Notes under the pieces: model-generated | Seen by the model: the letters and a program-made list of their open reading frames with translations, nothing else | Databases searched by the model: none | What the model was told of the DNA's origin: nothing | Shown here: piece after piece, positions 9,598-18,759 of the stretch | Layout of the letters: each line of letters starts with the position of its first letter | How positions within the stretch are numbered: the stretch's first letter is position 1 | Assembly: GCA_024758765.1 (NCBI GenBank) | Contig: CP101406.1 | Coordinates: forward strand, 3,720,001-3,784,000 | Reading direction: 5' to 3' | Length of the DNA stretch: 64,000 bases | Origin: Mycobacterium sp. SVM_VP21 | GTDB taxonomy: Bacteria > Actinomycetota > Actinomycetes > Mycobacteriales > Mycobacteriaceae | Program-made: the position numbers and the translations under genes

Positions 9598-9603
9598 TAG
9601 ACT
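9598..9603 (+). promoter_or_regulatory. -10 box of leaderless marR-type gene
   Basis: TAGACT stands eight bases before the ATG at 9612 with no ribosome site between, which indicates a leaderless transcript. A TTGTCA at 9571-9576 may serve as -35, though the 21-base spacer is long. Confidence 0.45.
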
Positions 9604-9611
9604 GGCGAACT

Positions 9612-10124
9612 ATGACGGAGAGCAAGGCCGATACGCCGCAGGTGACGGCGATCGCAGAAGGCTTGCACCGTTCGCTGTCCAAACTGTTCTCGATCCTGCG
9701 GCGTGGCGACATCAGCGGAGGGACCCCGACCGGCGAACTCACGCTGGCTCAGCTGTCGATTCTGATCACGCTGCTGGACCGGGGTCCCATCCGGATGACC
9801 GAGCTGGCCGCCCACGAGCGGGTCCGCACCCCCACCACCACGGTGGCGATCCGTCGCCTGGAGAAGATCGGGCTGGTCAAGCGCAGCCGCGACCCCTCCG
9901 ATCTGCGGGCGGTGCTGGTCGACATCACCCCCGAAGGTCTGGCGAGCCACCGCGAGTCGCTGGCAAACCGGCACGCGGCACTGGCGGCGATGCTGAACAA
10001 GCTCAGCCAGGAAGAACTCGACACCCTGACCCGCGCGCTCGAGCCCCTGGAGCGTCTGGCCACCTGTGATGGTGTCGAACCGGCAGCCGCCGGCGATGCG
10101 GGCTGCCCCATGGATTGCGGGTAA
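9612..10124 (+). CDS. MarR family regulator with Cys-containing tail
   Basis: A 170-residue winged-helix regulator. The DNA-binding core is about residues 45-110 (LTLAQLSILITLL, MTELAAHERVRTPTTTVAIRRLEKIGLVKRSRDPSDLR). The C-terminal dimer helix ends in a tail with three cysteines (Cys152, Cys165, Cys169, the last two as CPMDC) that could sense redox state or bind metal; this is inference. It resembles M. tuberculosis Rv0042c in family and position. Its stop overlaps the start of the SDR gene by one base, so the two are translationally coupled. Confidence 0.87.
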   Translation: MTESKADTPQVTAIAEGLHRSLSKLFSILRRGDISGGTPTGELTLAQLSILITLLDRGPIRMTELAAHERVRTPTTTVAIRRLEKIGLVKRSRDPSDLRAVLVDITPEGLASHRESLANRHAALAAMLNKLSQEELDTLTRALEPLERLATCDGVEPAAAGDAGCPMDCG

Positions 10125-10789
10125 TGCCGACTGCCCTGATCACCGGAGCCGGCGGCGGTATCGGTTCGGCGATAGCAGCGGCGTTGGCGCCCACCCACAC
10201 CCTGTTGCTTGCTGGTCGGCCGTCAGCGCGTCTGGACGCGGTGGCGCAGCGCCTCGGCGCCACCACCTGGCCGCTCGACTTGGCCGACATCGACGGGATC
10301 GACGCGGCCACCGAGATCGTCGACGAACTCGACGTGCTGGTGCACAACGCCGGGGTGATGCTGCCCGGAGCTGCCGGCGAGTCCTATATCGAGGAGTGGC
10401 GGGCGACCTTCGAGGTGAACGTGTTCGGTGCGGTGGCCCTGACTCTGGCTCTGTTGCCCGCGTTGCGGGCGGCCCGCGGGCAGGTGGTTTTCATCAACTC
10501 CGGTGCCGGGCAACGGGTTTCTCCGGGCATGGCGTCGTATTCGGCGAGCAAGTTCGCGCTACGGGCGTTCGCGGATTCACTGCGCAGTGACGAGCCGATG
10601 CTACGGGTCACCACGGTCTACCCGGGCCGGGTCGACACCGACATGCAGCAAGATCTGGTCGCCTACGAGGGCGGCGAGTACGACGCGGCCCGCTTCCTGC
10701 GTCCCGACACCGTCGCCGAAGTGGTGGCCGGCGCCATACGCACCCCCGTCGAGGCACAGCTGCAAGAAGTGGTGGTCCGGCCGCGCTGA
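10124..10789 (+). CDS. Short-chain dehydrogenase/reductase
   Basis: A 221-residue classical SDR. It has the NAD(P) glycine motif TGAGGGIG near the N-terminus, the structural NAG motif (LVHNAGVM), and a catalytic Ser-Tyr-Lys set in FINSGAGQRV and the ASYSASKFAL segment. The substrate cannot be inferred. The ATG at 10124 overlaps the marR stop, so expression is tied to the MarR regulator, which may respond to the substrate or product. The gene ends two bases before the convergent cyclase gene. Confidence 0.88.
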   Translation: MPTALITGAGGGIGSAIAAALAPTHTLLLAGRPSARLDAVAQRLGATTWPLDLADIDGIDAATEIVDELDVLVHNAGVMLPGAAGESYIEEWRATFEVNVFGAVALTLALLPALRAARGQVVFINSGAGQRVSPGMASYSASKFALRAFADSLRSDEPMLRVTTVYPGRVDTDMQQDLVAYEGGEYDAARFLRPDTVAEVVAGAIRTPVEAQLQEVVVRPR

Positions 10790-10790
10790 C

Positions 10791-11927
10791 CTATCGGGTT
10801 TCCTGCCGCCGCACCCGGAACAATTTGGTCTCGCCCTCCACACCCTTGAGTGCACGGGTTCCGACAAACGACCAGGCGTACCCCGGAGCCTCCCCGATGG
10901 CCTCGCGGGCCGCGCCCTCCGTCATGACCTCGCCCGGCTCGGCCACGCTGGTGACCCGGCTCGCGACGTTCACCGGGCTGCCGAACCAATCCCGGGCTCG
11001 GCTCACCGCCCATCCCGACGCGATACCGGCCCGCAGTTGCGGCAGGGCGGGGTCGTCCGCGGCACGGTCCAGCAGCTGCAGCGTGGCACCGAGCAGCTTG
11101 GCGGCGTCGGACGACACCAGCATCACCGCATCGCCGATCGTCTTGACCAGCCGCACCGGAGGGTTGACCACCTCGTGCGCCAGATCGGCAAGGCGCTCAA
11201 CGAGTCCCACCAGTTCCTCGGGCGGTATCGCCTCGCCCAGCCGGGTGAACCCGACCATGTCGGCGAAGGCCACCGCAAGCTGCCGCGCCCCGGGCAGCGC
11301 CACCCCGGCCGCCCGCTCGGTGGCGTTGACCTCCTCACCTTCCAACACCCGCCGCAGCTGGACAAATAGAATGTCGCGAATCATGTCCCCCAACAAGGGG
11401 ATAACGGCCCGCACAATCTCCTCGTGAGCTTTGGCGACCTCAAGCTCGGTCAGGCCCGGCCGCATGATCGCCGATATGGTGCTGTACCGGAACGCCGGAA
11501 CCGCCCGGGAAATGCCCTCGGAAAGCCGGCGGATCATCAACAGCACCTGGCCCGGGTCCAGTCCCGCCCCGATAAGTTGCTGCAATCGCACGGCGGCCTC
11601 ACCGTCGGCCCGCAAAAGCAGAGCGGCATCGGAATCATCCAACCGCGGCAGCCCCAGCGCACGTTCGATGCCCTGCAACAGGGCCAGGTCGATGCCGTAG
11701 TCGGCGCTGACCTGACGTTCTGACACGTATTTGCCGTCGTGGCCCAACGCACGATGCGCCGGCATCAACATCGGCGCCACCTCGGCCCGAATCTGATCCA
11801 GTTCGAAGCCCTGCTCCAGCAACCAGACCACCAGCTCGGCACGCTCCTCGCGGGCACTGGCGTCAAGGCCGTCGAACAGCCCCAGCTCCGCCAGCGTCTC
11901 GTGGAATGCTCCGCTTTCGACCCACAT
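10791..11927 (-). CDS. Class III adenylate cyclase with N-terminal regulatory domain
   Basis: A 378-residue soluble cyclase of the Rv2212/Rv1264 type. Residues 1-190 form a helical regulatory domain, which in Rv1264 inhibits catalysis in a pH-dependent way. Residues 215-370 form the catalytic domain. All expected residues are present: metal-binding Asp223 (FADM) and Asp266 (TIGDA), purine-specifying Lys262 and Asp313, and transition-state Asn320 and Arg324 (NVASR). It therefore should make cAMP from ATP, acting as a homodimer. It is convergent with the SDR gene and lies downstream of leuS on the same strand. I do not recall a cyclase next to leuS in M. tuberculosis. Confidence 0.92.
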   Translation of the reverse strand: MWVESGAFHETLAELGLFDGLDASAREERAELVVWLLEQGFELDQIRAEVAPMLMPAHRALGHDGKYVSERQVSADYGIDLALLQGIERALGLPRLDDSDAALLLRADGEAAVRLQQLIGAGLDPGQVLLMIRRLSEGISRAVPAFRYSTISAIMRPGLTELEVAKAHEEIVRAVIPLLGDMIRDILFVQLRRVLEGEEVNATERAAGVALPGARQLAVAFADMVGFTRLGEAIPPEELVGLVERLADLAHEVVNPPVRLVKTIGDAVMLVSSDAAKLLGATLQLLDRAADDPALPQLRAGIASGWAVSRARDWFGSPVNVASRVTSVAEPGEVMTEGAAREAIGEAPGYAWSFVGTRALKGVEGETKLFRVRRQETR

Positions 11928-11936
11928 GCTGTCGCC

Positions 11937-12206
11937 TCAAATCGTTGCCACACCGCCAGGTTGACCAGCCGTCCGGACCCCGGGGGCACCGGCGGGAAGC
12001 GGTAATCCGGCCGCCCTGACCCGAGTCGGCCGATGATCCCGCTGCTGCACACCAGAACCTCGGTGGCCGCGTTGGGCTTTCCGGTGATCACGTGCGAGCG
12101 CGGGCAGCGCCAGCCCGGCAAGATAACACGCTGCCAGCTGCGGCCAGTACCGCCACCACAGTACGAATGGCGTCAGGAGGTTCCGCAGCACCGGCACCGT
12201 TGTCAC
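11937..12206 (-). pseudogene. Possible truncated membrane-protein remnant after leuS
   Basis: An 89-codon reading frame whose GTG start overlaps the leuS stop (GTGTGA). The first 40 residues look like real protein, with an aromatic amphipathic start (LLTPFVLWWRYWPQLAACY) and a hydrophobic helix. The remainder is Arg/Gly-rich and looks like out-of-frame sequence. A second frame from about 12121 continues with plausible protein (VITGKPNAATEVLVCSSGIIG). This suggests the head of a larger membrane-protein gene disrupted by a frameshift or deletion. It could also be a short real gene or chance. Confidence 0.35.
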
Positions 12207-15097
12207 ACCACCAGATTCACCAATCGGCCGGGCACCACGATCACCTTTTTCGGGGTGGCACCGGACAAGAACGCCTGCACCTTCTCGTCGGCCAGGGCAG
12301 CGGCCTTGATCGCGTCACCGTCGGCATCGGTGGGTACCGTGACCAGTCCGCGCTTCTTGCCGTTGACCTGTACCGGGTAGTCGACGGTGTCGGTCACCAG
12401 GTAGGCCGGGTCAGCGACCGGGAAGGGACCGTGCGCCAGCGAGGAATCGTGGCCGAGTCGCCGCCACAGTTCCTCGGCCAAGTGCGGAGCCAACGGTGCG
12501 AGCAGCAGCGCCAGCGGCTCGACGGCCGAGCGCGGGACCCCTTCGCGATGCTCCTTGGTCAGGTGGTTGGTGTACTCGATCAGCTTGGCAGCCGCGGTGT
12601 TGTTGCGCAGTGCCGCATAATCTTCCGACACCCCAACGATGGTGCGGTGCAGCAGTCGCAGGGTCTCGGTGTCCGGCTCGCCGTCGAGCACCCGGTTCTC
12701 GCCGGTCTCCTCGTCGACCACCAGGCGCCATACCCGCTGCAGGAAGCGGTGTGCGCCGACCACGTCCTTGGTGGCCCACGGCCGCGACATATCCAGCGGA
12801 CCCATCGACATCTCGTAGACCCGCAGCGTGTCGGCGCCGTAGCTCTCGCAGATCTCGTCGGGAGACACCGAATTCTTCAGGCTCTTACCCATTTTGCCGT
12901 ACTCGGCGAAGACTTCCGTGTCACCGTCGGCGCCCGGGAGGTAGAACTTTCCGTCGCGCTCCACGACTTCGGCGGCCGGCACATAAGACCCGCGGGCGTC
13001 GGTGTAGGCCGCAGCCTGGATGTAGCCCTGATTGACCAACCGGCGGTAGGGCTCACGCGAGCTGACGTGCCCGAGGTCGTAGAGCACCTTGTGCCAGAAG
13101 CGGCAGTACAGCAGGTGCAGCACCGCGTGCTCGGCGCCGCCGACGTAGAGGTCCACGCCGCCCGGGTCATTGGGTCCGTGCTCGGCGGGCCGGGGCCCCA
13201 TCCAGTAGGCCTCGTTCTCCGGCGCGCAGAAGCGTTCGTTGTTGTGCGGGTCGGTGTAACGCAACTCGTACCAGGAACTTCCGGCCCACTGCGGCATGAC
13301 ATTGGTGTCACGGGTGTAGGGCTGCAGTCCGTCGCCGAGGTCCAGCTCGACATGCACCCAGTCGGTCGCCTTGGCCAGCGGGGGTGAGGGTTCGCTGGAC
13401 GCGTCGTTGGGGTCGAACAGCACCGGTGAGTAGTCGGCGACGTCAGGCAGCTCGACCGGCAGTGCCTCCGCGTCCAGCGGGTGCGCGCGACCGTCGGCAT
13501 CGAAAACGATCGGGAACGGCTCGCCCCAGTACCGCTGCCGGGCGAAAAGCCAGTCCCGCAACTTGTATTCGATGCGAGCCCAGCCGCGGCCCTGCTCCTC
13601 CAGCTGTTGCGTCATCGCCTTCTTGGCGTCACCGACCGCCATACCGTCTAGCGGACCGGAATTGACCAGGGTGCCGTCGCCGGCGTAAGCGGATTCTGAG
13701 ATGTCGCCGCCGGCAATGACTTCGATTACCGGTAGGCCGAACTCGGCGGCGAACTCCCAGTCTCGCTGGTCGTGCCCGGGAACCGCCATGATGGCGCCGG
13801 TGCCGTAGCCAGCCAGCACGTAGTCGGCGATGAAGATCGGCACCTGCTGCCCGTTGGCGGGATTGGTGGCGTAACTACCCAGGAAGACACCGGTTTTGGT
13901 CTTGTTCTCCTGGCGCTCCAGGTCCGACTTCGCCGCGATCGCCTTGCGATAGTCGGCGACGGCAGCTGTTGGGGTGGCTGCTCCGAAAGTCCAACGTTGG
14001 TCCACCCCGTCCGGCCACGCGTCGACGACCAGTCGGTCGACCAGCTCGTGCTCGGGGGCGAGCACCAGGTAGGTGGCACCGAAAAGCGTGTCCGGGCGTG
14101 TGGTGAACACCTCGATGTCCACCGCTGAACCGTCGGTGGTGACCGCGCCGAACAATGCCGCCGCACCGGTGGAGCGCCCGATCCAGTTGCGCTGCATGGT
14201 CTTGACCTTCTCCGGCCAGTCCAGCAGTTCGAGATCATCGAGCAGCCGGTCGGAGTACGCGGTGATCCGCATCATCCACTGCCGCAACCGCTTCCGGAAC
14301 ACCGGGAAATTGCCGCGGTCGCTTCGCCCATCGGCGGTGACCTCTTCGTTGGCCAACACGGTGCCCAGCCCCGGACACCAGTTGACCATCGAGTCCGTGC
14401 GGTAGACCAGTCGGTGGCCGTCGATGACGTCGGCGCGCTCACCGGCCGACAGCTGCGCCCAGTCCCGGCCATCGTCGAGAATGCGTGCGCGCGCGTCGAA
14501 TTCGGCGATCAGCTCGGAGATCGGACGCGCCTTGTTCGCACTCGGGTCGAACCAGGCGTTGTAGATCTGCAGGAAGATCCATTGCGTCCACTTGTAGAAG
14601 TCGACGTCGGTGGTGGAGAAGCTGCGCCGGCTGTCGTGACCCAGGCCGAGGCGTCGTAGCTGCCGGCGGAAGTTCTCGACGTTGGCCTCGGTACGGGTGC
14701 GCGGGTGGGTGCCGGTCTGCACCGCGTACTGCTCGGCGGGCAGGCCGAACGCGTCGAAGCCCAGGGCGTGCAGCACGTTGTGGCCGGTCATCCGGAAGTA
14801 GCGGGCATAGACGTCGGTGGCGATGTAGCCGAGCGGGTGTCCGACGTGCAGGCCGTCCCCGGATGGGTAGGGGAACATGTCCTGGACGAACATCTTGTCG
14901 GCGGGAACTGTCGAACCGTCGGTCGGTGCGAGCGAACCGACCGGGTTGGCGACGTTGAAGGTGCCCGCCTGCTCCCAGTGGTGCTGCCAGGTGTCTTCGA
15001 TACGCCCGGCCAGCGTCGCGTTGTAGCGGTGCCGGGGCGCCTGGTCGCTGAGTTCAAGCGGGTCGCCGGGTACCTGAGTGGTCGGGGCTTCGTTCAC
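12203..15097 (-). CDS. leuS: Leucyl-tRNA synthetase
   Basis: Charges tRNA-Leu. The 964-residue protein has the class I signature HVGH in the [10 protein letters not shown] segment, an editing (CP1) domain with [12 protein letters not shown] and the AVPGHDQRD segment, and KMGKS in place of KMSKS followed by [14 protein letters not shown]-terminal anticodon/tRNA-binding tail ends in GRLVNLVV. The GTG at 15097 is preferred because TACCCT lies six bases upstream (leaderless). An in-frame GTG at 15139 would add 14 residues and lacks a ribosome site. It is divergent from the Mtc28-like gene. Confidence 0.95.
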   Translation of the reverse strand: MNEAPTTQVPGDPLELSDQAPRHRYNATLAGRIEDTWQHHWEQAGTFNVANPVGSLAPTDGSTVPADKMFVQDMFPYPSGDGLHVGHPLGYIATDVYARYFRMTGHNVLHALGFDAFGLPAEQYAVQTGTHPRTRTEANVENFRRQLRRLGLGHDSRRSFSTTDVDFYKWTQWIFLQIYNAWFDPSANKARPISELIAEFDARARILDDGRDWAQLSAGERADVIDGHRLVYRTDSMVNWCPGLGTVLANEEVTADGRSDRGNFPVFRKRLRQWMMRITAYSDRLLDDLELLDWPEKVKTMQRNWIGRSTGAAALFGAVTTDGSAVDIEVFTTRPDTLFGATYLVLAPEHELVDRLVVDAWPDGVDQRWTFGAATPTAAVADYRKAIAAKSDLERQENKTKTGVFLGSYATNPANGQQVPIFIADYVLAGYGTGAIMAVPGHDQRDWEFAAEFGLPVIEVIAGGDISESAYAGDGTLVNSGPLDGMAVGDAKKAMTQQLEEQGRGWARIEYKLRDWLFARQRYWGEPFPIVFDADGRAHPLDAEALPVELPDVADYSPVLFDPNDASSEPSPPLAKATDWVHVELDLGDGLQPYTRDTNVMPQWAGSSWYELRYTDPHNNERFCAPENEAYWMGPRPAEHGPNDPGGVDLYVGGAEHAVLHLLYCRFWHKVLYDLGHVSSREPYRRLVNQGYIQAAAYTDARGSYVPAAEVVERDGKFYLPGADGDTEVFAEYGKMGKSLKNSVSPDEICESYGADTLRVYEMSMGPLDMSRPWATKDVVGAHRFLQRVWRLVVDEETGENRVLDGEPDTETLRLLHRTIVGVSEDYAALRNNTAAAKLIEYTNHLTKEHREGVPRSAVEPLALLLAPLAPHLAEELWRRLGHDSSLAHGPFPVADPAYLVTDTVDYPVQVNGKKRGLVTVPTDADGDAIKAAALADEKVQAFLSGATPKKVIVVPGRLVNLVV

Positions 15098-15103
15098 CTC
15101 AAC

Positions 15104-15109
15104 AGGGTA
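15104..15109 (-). promoter_or_regulatory. -10 box of leaderless leuS
   Basis: On the minus strand TACCCT ends six bases before the GTG at 15097, and there is no ribosome site. The spacing fits a leaderless transcript and decides the start chosen for leuS. Confidence 0.4.
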
Positions 15110-15280
15110 AACGGCGGCGCTTTTCGGTCTGATCGCCACAGCTTGGTATCAGTTGGATTGCGACCCGGTGAGGGGTTCGTTCCAGGTCGGTTGCAGCCCT
15201 GGCCACGCTGTCGGCGCGTGGCTACCGTCATTTCACGGCCAGGGCATCACTACCCGGCCCGCCCCGGAAGGACCCTGGAG

Positions 15281-16219
15281 ATGACGAACACCGCGCACCG
15301 TTGGCGACTCCTCTTCGGCTGCGCCGCTGTGATGGCGGCAGGCTTGGCCGGTAGCCCCGTCGTGGCGGCCGAGCCGCTGGTCCCGGCACAGCCGAACCCC
15401 TACGGCCCCGCCGCCCAGCCGGCAGCAGCGCCGGTGACCGGGCCGCTGGCATCGGCGCCGCGCCCGGCGGCTCCGGCGCCCGCGATCCCGCCGCCGGCGG
15501 GCGTACCTGGTATCCCGGCCGCGGTAGCGCCGCCGAGCGGTCTCGTGCCGGCGACCTCGGGCACCATGCGCGACTACTTCGCGGCCAAGAAGGTGCAGTT
15601 GCAGCCGCAACAGCCCGCCGGGTTCAACGCGTTCAACATCACCTTGCCGATGCCGGCGGGCTGGTCCCACGTGCCCGACCCCAACGTCCCCGACGCGTTC
15701 GCAGTGATCGCCGACCGGCGCGGCGGGTCGCTTTACACCCCCAACGCCCAGGTCGTGGTCTACCGGCTGGACGGACAGTTCGACCCCAAGGAAGCGATCA
15801 CGCACGGGTTCGTCGACAGCCAGACACTGATGGCCTGGCAGACCACCAACGCCTCCCTGAACGACTTCAACGGGTTTCCCTCGTCGATCATCGAGGGGAC
15901 CTACCGCGACGCCGACATGACGCTGAACACGTCGCGGCGCCACGTGATCGTGCCGACAGACGACACGGCCTACCTGGTGTCACTGACCGTGACCACCGGT
16001 GCCGGTCGCGCGATCGGCGCGGCTCCCGCGACCGACGGGATCATCAACGGATTCCGGGTCGAGCGGCCCGGTACCAACCCGCCGCCGCCTGCCCCCAGCG
16101 GCCCGGTGCAATCGGGCACGGTGCGCCACCAGGTGGGCACCGCCCCGCCGCCACTCGACGCCCCCCACCCTCCGGTGGAGTCAGGCGTCATCCGCCACCA
16201 GGTGGGCACCACGGGGTAA
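15281..16219 (+). CDS. mtc28: Secreted proline-rich Mtc28-like protein (LpqN/LpqT fold)
   Basis: A 312-residue exported protein. Residues 1-30 form a signal peptide ending VVAAEP with no lipobox Cys. A Pro/Ala-rich spacer follows (30-90). Residues about 95-265 match the LpqN/LpqT-type domain (FNITLPMPAGWSHVPDPNVPDAF, FPSSIIEGTYRDADMTLNTSRR). The C-terminus holds two copies of an SG-x-x-RHQVGT unit separated by a Pro-rich linker. The homologue Rv0040c is a secreted antigen of unknown biochemical function. The ATG at 15281 follows the purine-rich segments GGAAGGA and GGAG. It is divergent from leuS. Confidence 0.87.
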   Translation: MTNTAHRWRLLFGCAAVMAAGLAGSPVVAAEPLVPAQPNPYGPAAQPAAAPVTGPLASAPRPAAPAPAIPPPAGVPGIPAAVAPPSGLVPATSGTMRDYFAAKKVQLQPQQPAGFNAFNITLPMPAGWSHVPDPNVPDAFAVIADRRGGSLYTPNAQVVVYRLDGQFDPKEAITHGFVDSQTLMAWQTTNASLNDFNGFPSSIIEGTYRDADMTLNTSRRHVIVPTDDTAYLVSLTVTTGAGRAIGAAPATDGIINGFRVERPGTNPPPPAPSGPVQSGTVRHQVGTAPPPLDAPHPPVESGVIRHQVGTTG

Positions 16220-16243
16220 CTGCCCAGCTCGTATGGTGGACCC

Positions 16244-16693
16244 ATGCTGATCATGGGTGTCGTGTGCCTGATTGCGGCGGTGGTGTCGCTGGTGTTCGGT
16301 GTGCGGACGCTGGTGAGCCCGCTCACCGGTGACCCCGAACAGTTGGTGCTGCGGGCGGTTGCGCCCGCCCAGATCGCCGTCGGGGTGATCCTGGGCGTGG
16401 GCGGCGTGCTGGTGCTGGCCGGCCCGTCGTCGATGGCACTGCTGGCGCTGATCATCTCGATCACCGGGGCACTCGCCACGCTGGCCGCCGGAGCTTGGCA
16501 GGGGGCCCGCTACGCGGCACGCCTGTCGGCTCAGGCCAATGCAGCCGCCGCCGCCGGCTGTTGCGGGTCTGGCTGCGGTTGCGGTGACAGTGCGCCCGTC
16601 GAGGAGGCGGGTTGCGGAGCGGGCTGCGGTTGCGGAGACCCCGCGCCGCCGGAGCCGGCCTCCGGATGCGGCAGCGGCTGCGGTTGCGGGTAA
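16244..16693 (+). CDS. Three-helix membrane protein with Cys-Gly repeat tail (Rv0039c position)
   Basis: A 149-residue protein with three hydrophobic segments near residues 4-22, 40-58 and 64-84, and a cytoplasmic or exposed tail. From residue 105 the tail holds three nearly identical GCG(S/A)GCGCG units at an 18-residue period, separated by acidic/Pro linkers, with ten Cys between 106 and 148. Such a density suggests metal binding or a disulphide knot; no family assignment is claimed. It sits where Rv0039c lies in M. tuberculosis and shares its membrane part in character. TATGGT six bases before the ATG indicates a leaderless start. Confidence 0.82.
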   Translation: MLIMGVVCLIAAVVSLVFGVRTLVSPLTGDPEQLVLRAVAPAQIAVGVILGVGGVLVLAGPSSMALLALIISITGALATLAAGAWQGARYAARLSAQANAAAAAGCCGSGCGCGDSAPVEEAGCGAGCGCGDPAPPEPASGCGSGCGCG

Positions 16694-16721
16694 GACGCCT
16701 CGGGCGGTGCCGGCCGCCGGC

Positions 16722-17327
16722 TCAGTTGCGGCTGATGTCGATCGGGTGGGTGGCCAGCAGCGCGGTGGGCCACGGCTGCCGACGCAGCGCTCGTCCCCAC
16801 AGGTCGACTCGCGGCGGCACCATCACATCCGACGGGAGCGCCGAGAGCACGATCCAGTCATCGCGCTCGATCTCGCCCTCGAGCTGGCCGATGGTCCAAC
16901 CGGCATAGCCGGCGAAGACCCGCACACCCTCCACATGCGGCGCGATGGTCTCGGGATCCGCATCGAGATCGACCATCACCAGCCGGCCGTCGATGTGCCG
17001 CAGGCCGGGCACACCGTGGGGCTCGGCGCCGACCCGCAACAGCCCGACGCACAGGGCGGCGTCACGTTTCACCGGGCCACCGATGAACATCGTTTTGGGT
17101 TTCGCGGCCAGCTCGGACCACTGCGGCAGCACGTTGTAGACAGCAGTCTCACTGGGGCGGTTGAGCACCACGCCCAAGGTTCCACCGTCGTTGTGCTCGA
17201 CCACGTAGATCACGGTGCGACGAAACGTGGGCTCGAGCAGATCGGTGTTGGCCAACAGCAGCGTGCCAGCCCGTACCCGATGCGCAGCGGGCGCGACATA
17301 GTCCTCGGGGTCTTCGGGTTGGGCCAT
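16722..17327 (-). CDS. YqgE/AlgH family protein (DUF179)
   Basis: A 201-residue cytoplasmic protein of the YqgE/AlgH family. Diagnostic stretches are AGTLLLANTDLLEPTFRRTV, LGVVLNRPSE, FIGGPVKRDA and GYAGWTIGQLEGEIERDDW. The biochemical role of the family is not established. The ATG at 17327 gives a length equal to that of Rv0038, and longer in-frame readings extend into the neighbouring MFS gene region. It is divergent from the MFS transporter and convergent with the Cys-tail gene, with only 28 bases between their stops. Confidence 0.9.
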   Translation of the reverse strand: MAQPEDPEDYVAPAAHRVRAGTLLLANTDLLEPTFRRTVIYVVEHNDGGTLGVVLNRPSETAVYNVLPQWSELAAKPKTMFIGGPVKRDAALCVGLLRVGAEPHGVPGLRHIDGRLVMVDLDADPETIAPHVEGVRVFAGYAGWTIGQLEGEIERDDWIVLSALPSDVMVPPRVDLWGRALRRQPWPTALLATHPIDISRN

Positions 17328-17451
17328 TTTTCCATCATGACACCCACCGCCGCCATCCGTGTTGAGCTGTGCCGAACATCGGCCGACCCGCAATATTTGT
17401 AGGCTGGTTTGGGGCCGGTGCCGCGTGCCGCCCGAGTCTGGAAGAGGTTCT

Positions 17452-18759
17452 GTGGTGGACAACCGCGCACCCGCGACAGTGTGGCGGTCGGCGCGCGGCC
17501 TGCCGGAGTTCCGCAGACTGCTGGAACTGCGGGCCGCCAGCCAATTCGGCGACGGCCTGTTCCAAGCCGGGCTGGCCGGAGCGCTGCTGTTCAACCCGGA
17601 CCGAGCCGCCTCCCCGTGGGCGATCGCGGGTGCTTTCGCCGTGCTGTTCCTGCCGTATTCGGTGCTGGGCCCGTTCGCTGGCGCGCTGCTGGACCGCTGG
17701 GATCGACGACAGGTGATGGTGGTGGCCAACGTCGCCCGGCTGGTGCTGGTACTCGGGATCGCGGCGCTGCTGGCTGTCGGTACCGGTGATCTGCCGGTGC
17801 TGTGCGCGGCCCTGATCGCCAACGGCTTCACCCGGTTCATCGCCTCCGGGCTGTCGGCGGCACTGCCACACGTGGTGCCGCGCGAGCAGGTCGTGACGAT
17901 GAACGCCGTGGCGATCGCCATCGGTGCGGTGGCCGCCTTTTTGGGCGCCAACTTCATGCTGCTGCCGCGCTGGCTGATCGGTGCCGACGACCGCGGTGCG
18001 GCGTCGATCATCGCGGCCGTAGCCATCCCGGTCGCGATCGCCCTGGTGCTCTCGCTGCGCTTCGAAGCCCACGTGCTCGGTCCGGACGACACCAAGCGGG
18101 CGATCCACGGCTCGGTGCTCTATGCGGTGACGACGGGCTGGATGCACGGCATCCGGACGGTGCGCGACCGGCCCACCGTGGCCGCCACCCTGTCCGGACT
18201 GGCCGCGCACCGGATGGCCTTCGGTATCAACACGTTGGTGGTGCTGGTGCTGGTTCGGCACGTCGGCGAGCACACGGTGTCCGGCCTGGGCACCACGGCG
18301 TTGTTCGTCGCCTCGGCCGGCGCCGGGTCATTTCTGGCCACCGTGCTGACCCCGCCGGCGGTGCACCGCTGGGGCCGCTACGCCACCACCAACGGCGCCC
18401 TGGCGGCGGCTGCCATCATCCAACTGGCCGCCGTCGGGCTGTACCTTCCGGTGCTGGTGTTGTGCGGATTCCTGCTCGGAGTCGCCGGGCAGGTGGTCAA
18501 GCTCTGCGCCGACACCGCCATGCAGATCGACGTCGACGACGCCCTGCGCGGACACGTCTTTGCGGTACAGGATTCGCTGTTTTGGGTGTCGTTCATTGTC
18601 GCTGTGGCCGGCGCCGCGGCGCTGATTCCCCCCGACGGGCAGGCGCCGTCGCTGATTGTGGCCGGGACCCTGCTGTACCTGGTCGGTTTGGCCGGTCACG
18701 CGTTCATCGGGCGGCGCCGCGAACCGGTGGGCCTAAAGTACGAGCATGGCCGAAACTGA
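17452..18759 (+). CDS. Major facilitator superfamily transporter (Rv0037c-like)
   Basis: A 435-residue integral membrane protein with about twelve hydrophobic helices. The early loop [26 protein letters not shown] carries the MFS loop 2-3 basic motif. A long central segment ([20 protein letters not shown]) is the cytoplasmic loop. The transported compound is unknown; family members are drug or metabolite exporters. Two adjacent GTG codons at 17452 and 17455 follow a GAAGAGG ribosome site. The end overlaps the next gene by 14 bases, suggesting co-expression. Confidence 0.88.
   Translation: MVDNRAPATVWRSARGLPEFRRLLELRAASQFGDGLFQAGLAGALLFNPDRAASPWAIAGAFAVLFLPYSVLGPFAGALLDRWDRRQVMVVANVARLVLVLGIAALLAVGTGDLPVLCAALIANGFTRFIASGLSAALPHVVPREQVVTMNAVAIAIGAVAAFLGANFMLLPRWLIGADDRGAASIIAAVAIPVAIALVLSLRFEAHVLGPDDTKRAIHGSVLYAVTTGWMHGIRTVRDRPTVAATLSGLAAHRMAFGINTLVVLVLVRHVGEHTVSGLGTTALFVASAGAGSFLATVLTPPAVHRWGRYATTNGALAAAAIIQLAAVGLYLPVLVLCGFLLGVAGQVVKLCADTAMQIDVDDALRGHVFAVQDSLFWVSFIVAVAGAAALIPPDGQAPSLIVAGTLLYLVGLAGHAFIGRRREPVGLKYEHGRN

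Noticed and set aside
12885..12905. KMGKS in LeuS as a damaged KMSKS motif
   Set aside because: Mycobacterial LeuS normally has a Gly at this position (KIGKS in M. tuberculosis), so it is family variation.
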